A DNA stretch of 37,717 bases from Nitrospiria bacterium (GCA_919901555.1 CAKKPG010000009.1:1-37717), one strand, 5' to 3'. Shown: positions 8,625 through 16,851, numbered from the stretch's first letter. The notes: generated by a model from the sequence alone, not told the origin. Program-made: numbers and translations.

Positions 8625-10012
8625 GTATGCCCATTCCCTTTCCGGACATGAAGCCCGTGATGCCTGAACTGATCATGACCGGGGCCGCTGCCGCCCTGCT
8701 CGTGGCCGAGCTTGTCTTCAGGAAAAAAGCGGTCCTCGGACTTTTCAGCATTCTTGCCGCTGTTGCCGTGTTTTTCGTCCTGTCGATGAGCTTCGGCGAA
8801 ACCTTCAACGGTATGTTCATCAGCGATGCCTACAGCATGCAGTTCAAGGTCATCTTCCTCATCACCCTCATTCTCACCGTCCTCCTCTCGCTTCCCTATC
8901 TTCGACGGGAGCGGGTGGAGAACGGGGAATACTACAGCCTGCTGCTGTTCGCCACCCTGGGGATGATGCTCATGGCGTCCGCGAAGGACCTCATCATCGT
9001 CTATCTCGGGCTGGAACTCATGGCCCTCAGCACGTACATTCTCGCAGGCATCAAAAAGCACGATCTGAAATCCAACGAGGCGGCCCTGAAGTACTTTCTC
9101 CTCGGCTCGTTCTCCTCGGCGCTGCTTCTCTACGGAATAGCGCTCACCTATGGCCTGACGACCACAACGGACCTCGCCGCGATCGCCGCGCAGGTTGGCC
9201 GGGGAGGGACAAGCCCGGTATTGCTCCTGGCGATGATTCTCATAGCTTCGTCTTTTTTGTTCAAGATCGCGGCCGCTCCCTTTCATATGTGGGCCCCTGA
9301 TGTCTACGAAGGCGCGCCGACATCGGTGACCGCCTTCATGTCCGTGGGGCCGAAGGCCGCCGGGTTTGCCGTGATCGGGCGGGTGTTCCTTACCGCGTTC
9401 CCGAGCTTGCAGGCGGACTGGACCGCGATACTCATCGGCGTTGCCATCCTCTCGATGGCGGCGGGAAATATCCTGGCCCTTGCCCAGACCAATATCAAGC
9501 GGATGCTCGCGTACTCGTCCATCGCCCATGCAGGGTATATGCTGCTCGGGATCATCGCCGGCACTCAAAAAGGGCTCAGCGCCGTCTTGACCTATCTTCT
9601 CATTTATGCTTTCATGAACATGGGGGCCTTTGCCGTCGTTATCCTCCTCGACAAGGGGGAAGAAATCAAGGACTACGAGGGTCTGGCAAGAAGCCATCCG
9701 CTCGCAGCGGCCGCCATGCTGGTGTTCATGTTTTCCCTTACGGGAATCCCGCCGACAGCCGGGTTCATCGGAAAATTCACTATCTTCCTGGCGGCCGTGC
9801 AGGCGGGGCATGCCTGGGTCGTGGTGATCGCGGTGATCTTCAGCGCCATATCGGCCTATTACTATTTGCGGGTGGTGCGGAACATGTATATGCGGGAGAG
9901 GGCGGAGGCGACGGCGCTGCGTCCTTCGTGGTCCCTCGGCCTTGCGATCTGTTTAACCGTACTCATGGTATTCATCATCGGTGTCATGCCGTCTGTGGTG
10001 ATCGGCAGATAG
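8621..10012 (+). CDS. nuoN: NADH-quinone oxidoreductase subunit N, copy 1
   Basis: NuoN (ND2-type) is the third antiporter-like membrane subunit. It is 463 residues. Landmarks are LGLELMALSTYILAGIKKHD (helix 5 Glu), FKIAAAPFHMWAPDVYEGAP (helix 7 Lys), NIKRMLAYSSIAHAGYMLLG, and GIPPTAGFIGKF. The frame is open far upstream inside nuoM, but homology starts at the ATG at 8621, which overlaps the nuoM stop as ATGA; a second ATG lies at 8627. Translation is probably coupled to nuoM, because there is little Shine-Dalgarno of its own. Confidence 0.95.
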   Translation: MSMPIPFPDMKPVMPELIMTGAAAALLVAELVFRKKAVLGLFSILAAVAVFFVLSMSFGETFNGMFISDAYSMQFKVIFLITLILTVLLSLPYLRRERVENGEYYSLLLFATLGMMLMASAKDLIIVYLGLELMALSTYILAGIKKHDLKSNEAALKYFLLGSFSSALLLYGIALTYGLTTTTDLAAIAAQVGRGGTSPVLLLAMILIASSFLFKIAAAPFHMWAPDVYEGAPTSVTAFMSVGPKAAGFAVIGRVFLTAFPSLQADWTAILIGVAILSMAAGNILALAQTNIKRMLAYSSIAHAGYMLLGIIAGTQKGLSAVLTYLLIYAFMNMGAFAVVILLDKGEEIKDYEGLARSHPLAAAAMLVFMFSLTGIPPTAGFIGKFTIFLAAVQAGHAWVVVIAVIFSAISAYYYLRVVRNMYMRERAEATALRPSWSLGLAICLTVLMVFIIGVMPSVVIGR

Positions 10013-10082
10013 CAATGATGGACGAGCAGGACATCATCCCGTCAAACGAGACGGACCGCACCAGCTGGTCGGGGAGGCCATC

Positions 10083-10562
10083 ATGGTAGAGAGCAGGGAC
10101 ATAGAAAAGATATCGTTGTTTGACGGACTGACCGATGAAGAGCGGAGGATCATCGCAGGCGCCATGACAGGCGACATCTTTCCCGAAGGGCACGTGGTAT
10201 ATCATGAAAATGAGATCGGCTGCGCCTGCATCTATATCGTCCGGAAGGGGAAGGTGGATGTATTCAAGACGAGCACGGACGGCGACCCCATGACCCTGGC
10301 GGTTTTAAGGGAGGGGAATTTTTTCGGCGAGTTTTCTTTTTTCGACGGAAAGCCGCATTCGGCCACGACGGTCGTGGCTTCTCCCGATACCGTTGTGCTG
10401 TCGCTCCAAAGGCCGGATTTCGACCGCGTGGCGGAGGTCTATCCGCGGATCGGGTACAAGGTCATGATCAATATTGTTCATGAGATCAGCGCGGTGATCC
10501 GGAGAATGAACGCGAGCTACATCGACATGGCGGGCTACATGTTCGGCAGAACGAAGAGGTAG
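10083..10562 (+). CDS. single-domain cyclic-nucleotide-binding protein
   Basis: A 159-residue protein that is almost wholly a Crp/Fnr-type cNMP-binding beta roll (about residues 8-125) with a short helical tail and no DNA-binding helix-turn-helix. The phosphate-binding cassette reads FGEFSFFDGKPHSATTVVA. In cAMP binders the segment is usually P-R-S-A; here Arg is His, so nucleotide binding is doubtful. Such stand-alone modules act as sensors or partners. It sits between nuoN and nuoE in operon 1, two bases ahead of nuoE, and has no counterpart in operon 2. A 24-codon open frame (10015-10089) overlaps its start and might couple it to nuoN, but that is weak. Confidence 0.85.
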   Translation: MVESRDIEKISLFDGLTDEERRIIAGAMTGDIFPEGHVVYHENEIGCACIYIVRKGKVDVFKTSTDGDPMTLAVLREGNFFGEFSFFDGKPHSATTVVASPDTVVLSLQRPDFDRVAEVYPRIGYKVMINIVHEISAVIRRMNASYIDMAGYMFGRTKR

Positions 10563-10564
10563 CC

Positions 10565-11029
10565 ATGCTGAACGACGAGGCCAGAGAGAGAATACGGCTT
10601 GCCGCGCTCCGGTATCCGGAGCCCCGCGCAGCGCTCCTTCCCGCACTCCATATCGCGCAGAAGGAGGCCGGGTATGTGTCCGAAGACGCCATGCGGTTCA
10701 TTGCAGGGCAGTTGAACGTCCCGGAGTCGGAGGTGTTCGGTACTGCCACGTTTTACTCGCTGATCAGGCGGAGCTCTTCGGGCAGACACGTGATCTCCAT
10801 TTGCCATAACCTCCCGTGCACGCTCCTCGGGGCCGAGCCGCTCATCGGGCACTTGAAGAGCAGGCTCGGCGTCGATGAGGGGGAGGTCACGCCCGATGGA
10901 AGGTTCTCCTACCAGAGGATCGAGTGCATCGGCAGGTGCGACGGCGCTCCGGCGATGCTCGTGGATGACGATTATCACGGCGACCTGACGCCGGAAAAAA
11001 TCGACGGGATCCTGGAAAAGTATGCATGA
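10565..11029 (+). CDS. nuoE: NADH dehydrogenase subunit E, copy 1
   Basis: NuoE is the 24 kDa-type thioredoxin-fold subunit holding the N1a [2Fe-2S] cluster next to NuoF. The protein is 154 residues. The N-terminal helical bundle is followed by VFGTATFYSLI and the four ligands Cys80, Cys85, Cys121 and Cys125 (C-x4-C, then C-x3-C as ECIGRC). The start ATG lies two bases after the upstream stop. Its end overlaps the small ORF that follows. With NuoF and NuoG it forms a three-gene NADH-oxidising module at the end of operon 1, in contrast to its central position in operon 2. Confidence 0.93.
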   Translation: MLNDEARERIRLAALRYPEPRAALLPALHIAQKEAGYVSEDAMRFIAGQLNVPESEVFGTATFYSLIRRSSSGRHVISICHNLPCTLLGAEPLIGHLKSRLGVDEGEVTPDGRFSYQRIECIGRCDGAPAMLVDDDYHGDLTPEKIDGILEKYA

Positions 11030-11213
11030 ACGAGGGAATCCTTCGGGCACGGAAAAAGAGTCAGGCATCCTGCCCGACATCCATTGCAAACTGTTTTCTG
11101 ATGTGGTGACGATGCACGTCTGCGCGCTCAGGAGACAGGAGCTGAACAAGCGGGGGAGTTTTTCCTGCGAGGGATGCAGATGGGATAAGGAAATATGGAA
11201 CAGCTGCTCCTGA
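11022..11213 (+). CDS. small Cys-rich protein between nuoE1 and nuoF1
   Basis: A 63-residue ORF whose start overlaps the end of nuoE and whose end overlaps the start of nuoF, a layout typical of translational coupling. It has five cysteines, including MHVCALRRQELNKRG and SFSCEGCRW, so a zinc or Fe-S knuckle (C, then C-x2-C) is possible. I do not recognise the family. There is no convincing Shine-Dalgarno. No counterpart exists between nuoE2 and nuoF2, where hndB sits instead. Its role might be assembly or regulation of the NADH module, but this is a guess from position. Confidence 0.6.
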   Translation: MHERGNPSGTEKESGILPDIHCKLFSDVVTMHVCALRRQELNKRGSFSCEGCRWDKEIWNSCS

Positions 11214-12550
11214 AAAGAATCAATGTTCCGGGAGGCCTGGATATCGACATTGCCATGGCCCACGGCGCATACGGGGCCCTGCGGATCTCCTTCGGCATGC
11301 GTCCGGTGGACGTGATCGACGAAGTAAAGCGGTCGGGGCTTCGGGGCCGGGGCGGGGCCGGCTTTCCCACGGGAGTCAAGTGGGGCTTTGCCGCCATGGA
11401 CCCCAAGATGCCCAAGTACCTCATCTGCAACGCCGACGAGGGCGAGCCGGGCACGTTCAAGGACCGGATCATCCTTGAGCGAGATCCGCATCTGTTGATC
11501 GAAGGCATGATCATCGCCGGGTACGCCATCGGAGCGGAACGGGGATACATTTATCTGCGGGGCGAGTACCCCGCGGCGGCAGACATCCTCGAACGGGCCA
11601 TAACCCAGGCCTATGAGAAGGGATTGCTCGGAAACAATATCATCGGAAGCGGCGTGACCTTCGACCTTTCCCTGCACCGGGGCGCCGGGGCGTATATCTG
11701 CGGCGAGGAAACGTCCCTCATCGAATCCCTGGAAGGCAAGCGCGGCCAGCCTCGCATCAGGCCGCCCTTCCCGGCGAACGCGGGGGCCTGGGGCAAACCC
11801 ACGGTGGTGAACAACGTGGAGACCCTGGCCAATGTCCCCGGCATCATGGCCCTCGGGTCCGAGGCCTATTCGAAGCTCGGCGTGGAAGGCTCAACAGGGA
11901 CGAAAATATTCTGCGTAAGCGGCGCGGTAAACAGGCCCGGTGCATACGAGCTTCCCCTGGGAACGACGCTTCGGGAGATCATCTACACCCATGCAGGCGG
12001 CATCAGGGGAGGCGGGAAGCTCAAGGCGGTCATCCCGGGCGGCGCGTCCACACCCATGCTTACGGCGGAGCATATCGACGTAAAGATGGACTATAGCTCC
12101 CTCCTGTCCACGGGCTCCATGCTCGGCTCCGGCGCGGTGATCGTAATGGATGATTCAACCTGCATGGTGCATGCAACGGCCGTCATCATCAGGTTCTTCG
12201 AACACGAGTCCTGCGGCAAGTGCACTCCCTGCCGCGAGGGTACGGGATGGCTCCATCAGATATATAGCCGAATGCTTCGCGGAGAAGGCGGAGAAAGCGA
12301 CATAGACGTTCTTCTCGGCATCTGCAGGAAGATGAAGGGAAAATGCTTCTGTCCCCTGGGCGAGGGAGCCATCCAGCCGGTCCTGTCCAGCATCAAGTAT
12401 TTCCGGGAAGAGTATGAACGATGTATCCGGGAACGCGGGTGCGGCGGTGAGCAATGCAAAGGGATGATGCAAGGAAGCAAACACCACATGACAAACAAAT
12501 TCCAGGCTCCGAGTACCAAATCACAAACGCTTCGAACATTGGATTTTTGA
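11195..12550 (+). CDS. nuoF: NADH dehydrogenase subunit F, copy 1 (short form)
   Basis: NuoF is the 51 kDa-type subunit that binds NADH and FMN and carries the N3 [4Fe-4S] cluster. The protein is 451 residues. Glycine-rich NADH site GRGGAGFPTG at 51-60, FMN-site NADEGEPGTFKDR near 79-91, and cluster ligands in SCGKCTPC (Cys340, 343, 346) with Cys386. Unlike copy 2 it has no N-terminal thioredoxin-like and no C-terminal ferredoxin domain. A C-terminal cysteine set (about 410, 416, 421) remains. The last 20 residues (from Met432) are encoded by repeat DNA rather than by family sequence. Confidence 0.95.
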   Translation: MEQLLLKRINVPGGLDIDIAMAHGAYGALRISFGMRPVDVIDEVKRSGLRGRGGAGFPTGVKWGFAAMDPKMPKYLICNADEGEPGTFKDRIILERDPHLLIEGMIIAGYAIGAERGYIYLRGEYPAAADILERAITQAYEKGLLGNNIIGSGVTFDLSLHRGAGAYICGEETSLIESLEGKRGQPRIRPPFPANAGAWGKPTVVNNVETLANVPGIMALGSEAYSKLGVEGSTGTKIFCVSGAVNRPGAYELPLGTTLREIIYTHAGGIRGGGKLKAVIPGGASTPMLTAEHIDVKMDYSSLLSTGSMLGSGAVIVMDDSTCMVHATAVIIRFFEHESCGKCTPCREGTGWLHQIYSRMLRGEGGESDIDVLLGICRKMKGKCFCPLGEGAIQPVLSSIKYFREEYERCIRERGCGGEQCKGMMQGSKHHMTNKFQAPSTKSQTLRTLDF

Positions 12551-12590
12551 GTTTGGTTATTATTGGGGATTTGAGATCCGGAGTTTAGCG
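12488..12590 (+). repeat. degenerate inverted repeat overlapping the nuoF1 end
   Basis: The left part has C/A-rich words (CCAAATC, ACAAACG) and the right part their complements (GATTTTT, GAGTTTG, ATTTGAG). Spacing is near seven bases but is less regular than in the best arrays. The left arm is translated as the last 20 residues of NuoF; the right arm lies in the nuoF1-nuoG1 gap. This looks like an older or decayed member of the period-7 family. Confidence 0.5.
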
Positions 12591-12618
12591 TTACACGCCT
12601 CCGAAGACAATAAAACGT

Positions 12619-14802
12619 ATGCAGCTTACTATTACCATTGACGGAAAAGCCGTGAGCGTAAATCCCGGCGCTACGATCCTCGATGCTGCGAACTCCGCGG
12701 GAGCGAGGATTCCCACCCTGTGCCATGACAACAGGCTCCATCCCTATGGCGCATGCAGGATCTGCATGGTCGAGGTGGAGGGCCCCCCGCGCAGGATGAT
12801 GACCGCGTGCACCACGCCCGCAGCGGACGGCATGATTGTCAACACCGCATCGCCCGCGGTCGTTGAGGCCAGGAAAGACATCCTCGAACTGCTCCTCATC
12901 AACCACCCCCTCGACTGTCCCGTGTGCGACAAGGCGGGAGAGTGCAGACTTCAGGACCTCGTCCATGAATACGGACTCGGCCCGAGTTCGTTCGCCGAAG
13001 AAAAAAGGCAGTTGCCTTCCGACCATGATTCCGCCGTGATTGAACGGAACGCGAACCGTTGCGTCCTCTGCGGAAAGTGCGTCAGGATCTGTAAAGAGCA
13101 GAATGCAGTTGAAGAGCTGGCATTTACCCGGAGAGGCGGTCGATCGCGCATCAGCGTCGCCTTCGACAGGCCTCTGGACTGCGAGTTCTGCGGAGAGTGC
13201 GTTGATATCTGTCCGGTGGGCGCTCTCGGCGCCAAGCAGTTCAAGTACAAGGCCAGGGTCTGGAACTTGGAGCAAACACCATCAACCTGCATCTACTGCG
13301 GCTGCGGTTGTCCCGTCTCGTTAGAAGCGCACAAGGGGAGCGTGGTGAGGATAAGCCCTGCCGATGATAACTATCTGTGCGTCAAAGGACGGTTCGGCTG
13401 GGACGCCGTGCACCACGCCGACCGGCTGACCACGCCGAAGATGCGCGTCGGCGGCGAGCTCGTGGACTGCACCTGGGACGAGGCGCTCGCGGTCATCGCC
13501 ACGAACCTCAAGGTGATCAAGAACAAGCGCGGGGCCGACAGCATCGGCGGCCTCGGCTCGGTCCGGACCACGAACGAAGACAACTATGCATTTCAGAAGT
13601 TCATGCGGATGGTCATCGGGACGAACAATATCGACCTGCTTGCGCGTTTCAAAATACCGAGGGGGATCAACGCATCTTTTTTTTCAGGCGAGCTCGGCAG
13701 GATCGGCGAAAGCGACGTCATTCTTATGCTCGATCAGGACACCGGCGACATCAATCCGTTAACCGGCATCGGGATCGTGCGGGCGGTAAACAGGCGCGGG
13801 AGCAAGCTCATTCTGTGCGGCACCGGACGGAACAAGTTCAAGAGCATTGCATCCGTGGTCATCCCGCAGGATACGGGCAGTGCTCTCGCGTCCCTGACCG
13901 CGGGGTTGCGAAGCGCAAGGAGAATCGTGAGCACCCGCGTCAAGCAGGCTGTCGAACTGCTTACATCCGCCGGGAGCGTAGCCCTTATACTGCCTCCGCG
14001 GCTTGCGCCCGACACGTTCACCCTCGTACGGGAACTTGCCGGCATCCTGAAACAGGTAGCATACTATCCCCTCGTCATGCGGGGGAACATTCAGGGAGCG
14101 ATGGACATGGGGGTGCTGCCGGATTATTTTCCCGGGTATCAGGCCGTATCGCCGGAGACCGCGGCCCTCTGGGGAAAGCGCTGGAACGCCTCCCTTCCGG
14201 AAGCGCGGGGGATGAGCGCCGAGGAGATGATGACGGGGATCGAGCGCGGCAAGCTTTCCGCGCTTTATATCATGGGTGACGATCCCGTCTCCAGCATCCC
14301 GGGACTCGTTCCCATCCTGAGGCGTCTGGAGTTTCTTGTGGTGCAAGACATCTTCATGACCGAGACGGCAAAGATCGCCCACGTGGTCCTGCCGGCCGCA
14401 AGTTTCCTTGAAAGGAGCGGCACGTTCACCAACCTTGAGCGGCGGCTCCGGAGAATCTCGAGGGCGGAGGAACCGCTCGGAGAATCAAAGGAGGATTGGG
14501 AAATCATTCAGGCGATTGCGCACAAGATGGGCAGGCCGATGAACTATGCGTCAGTCGGGGGCATCATGAGCGAGATCAGAACAGGTGTGCCATTCTACGG
14601 GCATCTTGCAGTCAATGCCTGCTGGCCGCGGGAACAATCACCCCTGAGCGGCAGCCTTGCTGATCTTTCTCTTTCGTCCGATTCGATCGCGGCCCATGAG
14701 GTGATCACGGCGGGGCGATTACTCTTCTCTTCCGGCGGCATGATCACCCGTTCAAAAGAGATGGGAACCATCGGCCGCGCATCAACGGAAGCTGAAGTGT
14801 AA
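12619..14802 (+). CDS. nuoG: NADH dehydrogenase subunit G, copy 1 (formate-dehydrogenase-like)
   Basis: NuoG is the large Fe-S subunit of the peripheral arm. The 727-residue protein has an N-terminal [2Fe-2S] domain, a His-Cys3 [4Fe-4S] site (HPLDCPVCDKAGEC), two ferredoxin clusters (CVLCGKCVRIC and CEFCGECVDICP), an N7-type cluster (CIYCGCGCP with a later LCVKG), and a molybdopterin-oxidoreductase-like domain. The catalytic Sec/Cys of formate dehydrogenases is replaced by Lys (LARFKIPRG), so formate oxidation is not expected. No clear Shine-Dalgarno precedes ATG 12619. Bases 13393-13588 are identical to nuoG2. Confidence 0.95.
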   Translation: MQLTITIDGKAVSVNPGATILDAANSAGARIPTLCHDNRLHPYGACRICMVEVEGPPRRMMTACTTPAADGMIVNTASPAVVEARKDILELLLINHPLDCPVCDKAGECRLQDLVHEYGLGPSSFAEEKRQLPSDHDSAVIERNANRCVLCGKCVRICKEQNAVEELAFTRRGGRSRISVAFDRPLDCEFCGECVDICPVGALGAKQFKYKARVWNLEQTPSTCIYCGCGCPVSLEAHKGSVVRISPADDNYLCVKGRFGWDAVHHADRLTTPKMRVGGELVDCTWDEALAVIATNLKVIKNKRGADSIGGLGSVRTTNEDNYAFQKFMRMVIGTNNIDLLARFKIPRGINASFFSGELGRIGESDVILMLDQDTGDINPLTGIGIVRAVNRRGSKLILCGTGRNKFKSIASVVIPQDTGSALASLTAGLRSARRIVSTRVKQAVELLTSAGSVALILPPRLAPDTFTLVRELAGILKQVAYYPLVMRGNIQGAMDMGVLPDYFPGYQAVSPETAALWGKRWNASLPEARGMSAEEMMTGIERGKLSALYIMGDDPVSSIPGLVPILRRLEFLVVQDIFMTETAKIAHVVLPAASFLERSGTFTNLERRLRRISRAEEPLGESKEDWEIIQAIAHKMGRPMNYASVGGIMSEIRTGVPFYGHLAVNACWPREQSPLSGSLADLSLSSDSIAAHEVITAGRLLFSSGGMITRSKEMGTIGRASTEAEV
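13393..13588 (+). repeat. 196-base block identical to part of nuoG2
   Basis: Every base of 13393-13588 matches 24927-25122. Identity stops sharply at both ends, and the flanking nuoG sequence has clear synonymous and amino-acid differences. The block encodes about 65 residues, from FGWDAVHH to TTNEDNY. The best explanation is recent gene conversion between the paralogues, though a collapsed or chimeric assembly could look the same. Confidence 0.9.
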
Positions 14803-14814
14803 GGAGGCAGCGAG

Positions 14815-15009
14815 ATGAGTGTTCAGGAACAGGGGAAACGGATAAAGATCGAGACGTTCATCATTGTGCCGGACGCCTGTCCTGCCGGTTGGGAGCTTAC
14901 GTGCGATTGCTGCGAGTATTCTGATGGCGAATTCCAGCTCGTAAAGCCGGCGTCGGGGTCGGAAAAGGGGTTTGGGTTCGTAGCATGTCACTTTGCAGCT
15001 GCGCCATGA
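14815..15009 (+). CDS. small Cys-rich protein after nuoG1
   Basis: A 64-residue ORF with a strong Shine-Dalgarno (AAGGAGG at 14801-14807, seven bases before ATG), which supports its being real. Cysteines lie in DACPAGWEL, TCDCCEY and VACHF, suggesting a metal or Fe-S site. There is no signal peptide or membrane segment. I do not recognise the family. It is the last gene of operon 1, twelve bases after nuoG. It might be an assembly or accessory factor, inferred from position only. Confidence 0.65.
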   Translation: MSVQEQGKRIKIETFIIVPDACPAGWELTCDCCEYSDGEFQLVKPASGSEKGFGFVACHFAAAP

Positions 15010-15282
15010 AACAGAGAACGGAAAACCCGTCGGGATCCTCCTAAAAACGGCAGTTGAACCACGGATAAACATGGTCCAGGAACTAAAAAAGGCAACTACT
15101 CAGGCCAGCCGCTTCGCTTCGGCGCAAGGCGTTCCAGCATGCCAGTGCCCTTCACGCTGTCGGCGCCCGTACCCGCAGCGCTTTCGCTGCGCACGCGCTG
15201 TTGCGGCTGGAGCGGCGCCGCCATGACGCTTTCATAATCATGTTCTAATACAAAACTGATTTAATCCTGTTCAATGTTTTGC
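15010..15282. other. inter-operon spacer with partial repeat element B
   Basis: This spacer separates the operons; 360 bases pass without a gene if the promoter region is included. Bases 15092-15130 match the left end of the element at 21032 with three differences (AACTACTCAGG, then CCAGCCGCTTCGCTTCGGCG). The matching right end CCTGAGTAGTTAC is absent, so this copy is truncated or diverged. GC-rich palindromic stretches continue to about 15225. No intrinsic terminator with a U-run is seen for operon 1. Confidence 0.6.
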
Positions 15283-15311
15283 TTGACAAAAAAGGCGTAT
15301 TGGCTTATTAT
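15283..15311 (+). promoter_or_regulatory. sigma70-type promoter of operon 2
   Basis: TTGACA (15283-15288) is followed, after exactly 17 bases, by TATTAT (15306-15311). The local sequence is AT-rich against a GC-rich background. The expected start of transcription is near 15318, giving a leader of about 50 bases before nuoA, which has AGGGAG at 15358-15363. This is the only strong promoter seen ahead of the 18.8 kb nuoA-N unit. Confidence 0.75.
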
Positions 15312-15369
15312 GCACCCGTTTTAGAAGTTCTGGTAATTTAAAATTTAATAGTAGTGCAGGGAGTAGCGT

Positions 15370-15744
15370 ATGACACCGGGAACTTATCTGCCGGAACACT
15401 TTCTTCCGGTTGTAATTTTCTTGCTCCTCGGTACCGCGGTAGGCGTCGGCATGCTGGTCGCCAGTTGGTTCATCCGGCCGAGGAACCCCTATCCGGAGAA
15501 GTTGATCACCTACGAATCCGGCATCACTCCCTTCATGGACGCCCATCAGAAGTTTTCTATCCGTTATTACATCGTCGCAATGCTCTTCCTCATATTCGAT
15601 ATTGAAGCCGTCTTCCTCTATCCCTGGGCCGTGGCCTACAACCACATCGGCCTGTACGGCTTCGTGGAAATGGTGGTCTTCATCGCCATCCTGCTCGTGG
15701 GTTACTTCTACGCATGGAAGAAGGGGGCTTTGGAATGGGAGTAA
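15370..15744 (+). CDS. nuoA: NADH-quinone oxidoreductase subunit A
   Basis: NuoA (ND3-type) is a three-helix membrane subunit whose first loop reaches the quinone site. The protein is 124 residues. The loop motif [22 protein letters not shown] is present; the position that is often Cys is Ser, as in E. coli. The second-helix motif [15 protein letters not shown] is intact. ATG 15370 has AGGGAG six bases upstream and is the first gene after the operon 2 promoter. It overlaps nuoB by ten bases. It is the only nuoA in the window, so whether operon 1 has its own is unknown. Confidence 0.96.
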   Translation: MTPGTYLPEHFLPVVIFLLLGTAVGVGMLVASWFIRPRNPYPEKLITYESGITPFMDAHQKFSIRYYIVAMLFLIFDIEAVFLYPWAVAYNHIGLYGFVEMVVFIAILLVGYFYAWKKGALEWE

Positions 15745-16220
15745 TACAAAACCTCTTTGAGGAAGGATATATCACCACAACCATTGATTCCTTCCTGAAT
15801 TACTGCCGGGCAAGCTCCATCTGGCCGATGTCATTCGGGCTTGCGTGTTGCGCCATAGAGATGATCCAATATTATGCCGCACCGCAGCATGATTTTGACC
15901 GCTTCGGCACGGTGCCGCGCCCGTCGCCGCGCCAGTCGGACCTGCTCCTGGTGGCCGGGACGCTCTCGAAAAAGATGGCTCCCGTCCTGCGCCGCGTGTA
16001 TGACCAGATGCCGGAGCCGCGGTACGTTATCGCCATGGGGAGCTGCGCGGCCTCCGGGGGGATCTTCAATACCTACAGCGTGGTGCAGGGGGTGGACAAT
16101 ATCGTCCCCGTGGACGTGTATATCCCGGGCTGCCCGCCGAGGCCCGAGGCCCTGATGGACGGCATCATCAAGCTGCAGGAAAAGATCAAGAAAGAGAAGT
16201 ATATAAGGAAAGAAAAATAA
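15735..16220 (+). CDS. nuoB: NADH-quinone oxidoreductase subunit B
   Basis: NuoB (PSST-type) holds the terminal N2 [4Fe-4S] cluster that reduces quinone. The 161-residue protein has the tandem cysteine ligands Cys38 and Cys39 in [11 protein letters not shown], Cys104 in MGSCAASGG, and Cys133 in [15 protein letters not shown]. The ATG at 15735 overlaps the end of nuoA; an earlier in-frame start would add residues outside the family. It is the only nuoB visible. The gap of about 60 bases to nuoC is GC-rich and unremarkable. Confidence 0.96.
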   Translation: MGVIQNLFEEGYITTTIDSFLNYCRASSIWPMSFGLACCAIEMIQYYAAPQHDFDRFGTVPRPSPRQSDLLLVAGTLSKKMAPVLRRVYDQMPEPRYVIAMGSCAASGGIFNTYSVVQGVDNIVPVDVYIPGCPPRPEALMDGIIKLQEKIKKEKYIRKEK

Positions 16221-16283
16221 GATCCGGCCGCGAAGGCGCCGGGGCCGCATACTGTTCATCCTTTTAGTCCAAACGAGGCAGTG

Positions 16284-16754
16284 ATGGATCCAGCACAGAT
16301 CGCAAAAATGATAGAAGAAAATTTCGCCGGCCACGTGCTCGGCACGGCGACGCACGCCGGGCAGGTCGGCGTCATGCTCAAGAAAGACCTGATCAAAGAC
16401 ATCTGCCGCTACCTCCGCGATGAGCCTTCGCTCAGGATGGACCACCTGGCCGATCTCACCGCCGTCGATTTCTCCCGGTATCCCGGCGATACCGGACCGC
16501 GGTTCGAGGTCGTGTACAACCTCATCTCGACCGTGTACCGTCATCGCATACGCTTGAAGGCGAGGGTGCCGGAAGAGGACCCGCGGATAGACTCGGTCTC
16601 CTCGGTCTGGCAAACGGCCAACTGGCACGAGCGTGAGACCTACGACCTCATGGGGGTCAAGTTCGACGGCCACCCGGACCCCCGCCGGATCCTCCTGCCC
16701 GAGGACTGGGAAGGGCACCCGCTCAGGAAAGAGTACCCGTTGAAAGGATATTAA
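16284..16754 (+). CDS. nuoC: NADH-quinone oxidoreductase subunit C, copy 2
   Basis: NuoC, 30 kDa-type peripheral-arm subunit, 156 residues. It has RFEVVYNLIS, WHERETYDLMGV, and the terminal [20 protein letters not shown], ending soon after, at the usual place. Operon 1 NuoC carries a longer tail. ATG 16284 has GAGG at 16275-16278; a GTG one codon earlier is less likely. It is separated from nuoD by a 91-base heptad array, whereas nuoC1 and nuoD1 abut directly. The array therefore appears to be an insertion into what was a tight junction. Confidence 0.94.
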   Translation: MDPAQIAKMIEENFAGHVLGTATHAGQVGVMLKKDLIKDICRYLRDEPSLRMDHLADLTAVDFSRYPGDTGPRFEVVYNLISTVYRHRIRLKARVPEEDPRIDSVSSVWQTANWHERETYDLMGVKFDGHPDPRRILLPEDWEGHPLRKEYPLKGY

Positions 16755-16760
16755 GGAAAG

Positions 16761-16851
16761 TTCAAAGTTCAAAATTCAAAGTTCAAAGTGATTTGACGTT
16801 TGGATCTGCCATTTGGTGATTCGTTTGAACTTTGGGCTTTGACATTTGACA
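16761..16851 (+). repeat. period-7 inverted array, nuoC2-nuoD2 gap
   Basis: Thirteen heptads in unbroken register. The left arm is TTCAAAG, TTCAAAA, TTCAAAG, TTCAAAG; the middle is less regular; the right arm is TTTGAAC, TTTGGGC, TTTGACA, TTTGACA. The right-arm words are close to the reverse complement of the left. The array starts six bases after the nuoC stop and ends just before the nuoD ribosome site. No gap exists here in operon 1. Confidence 0.88.

Noticed and set aside
10015-10089. 24-codon ORF between nuoN1 and the cNMP-binding gene
   Set aside because: It is short, has no ribosome site and overlaps the next start; coupling is possible but there is no positive evidence of a real peptide.
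14993-15226. Open frame of 77 codons in the inter-operon spacer
   Set aside because: It runs through the repeat element, has no ribosome-binding site, and its translation is Arg/Ala-rich and unlike a protein family.
15010-15282. Intrinsic terminator for operon 1
   Set aside because: The palindromes are part of the repeat element and none is followed by a U-run.
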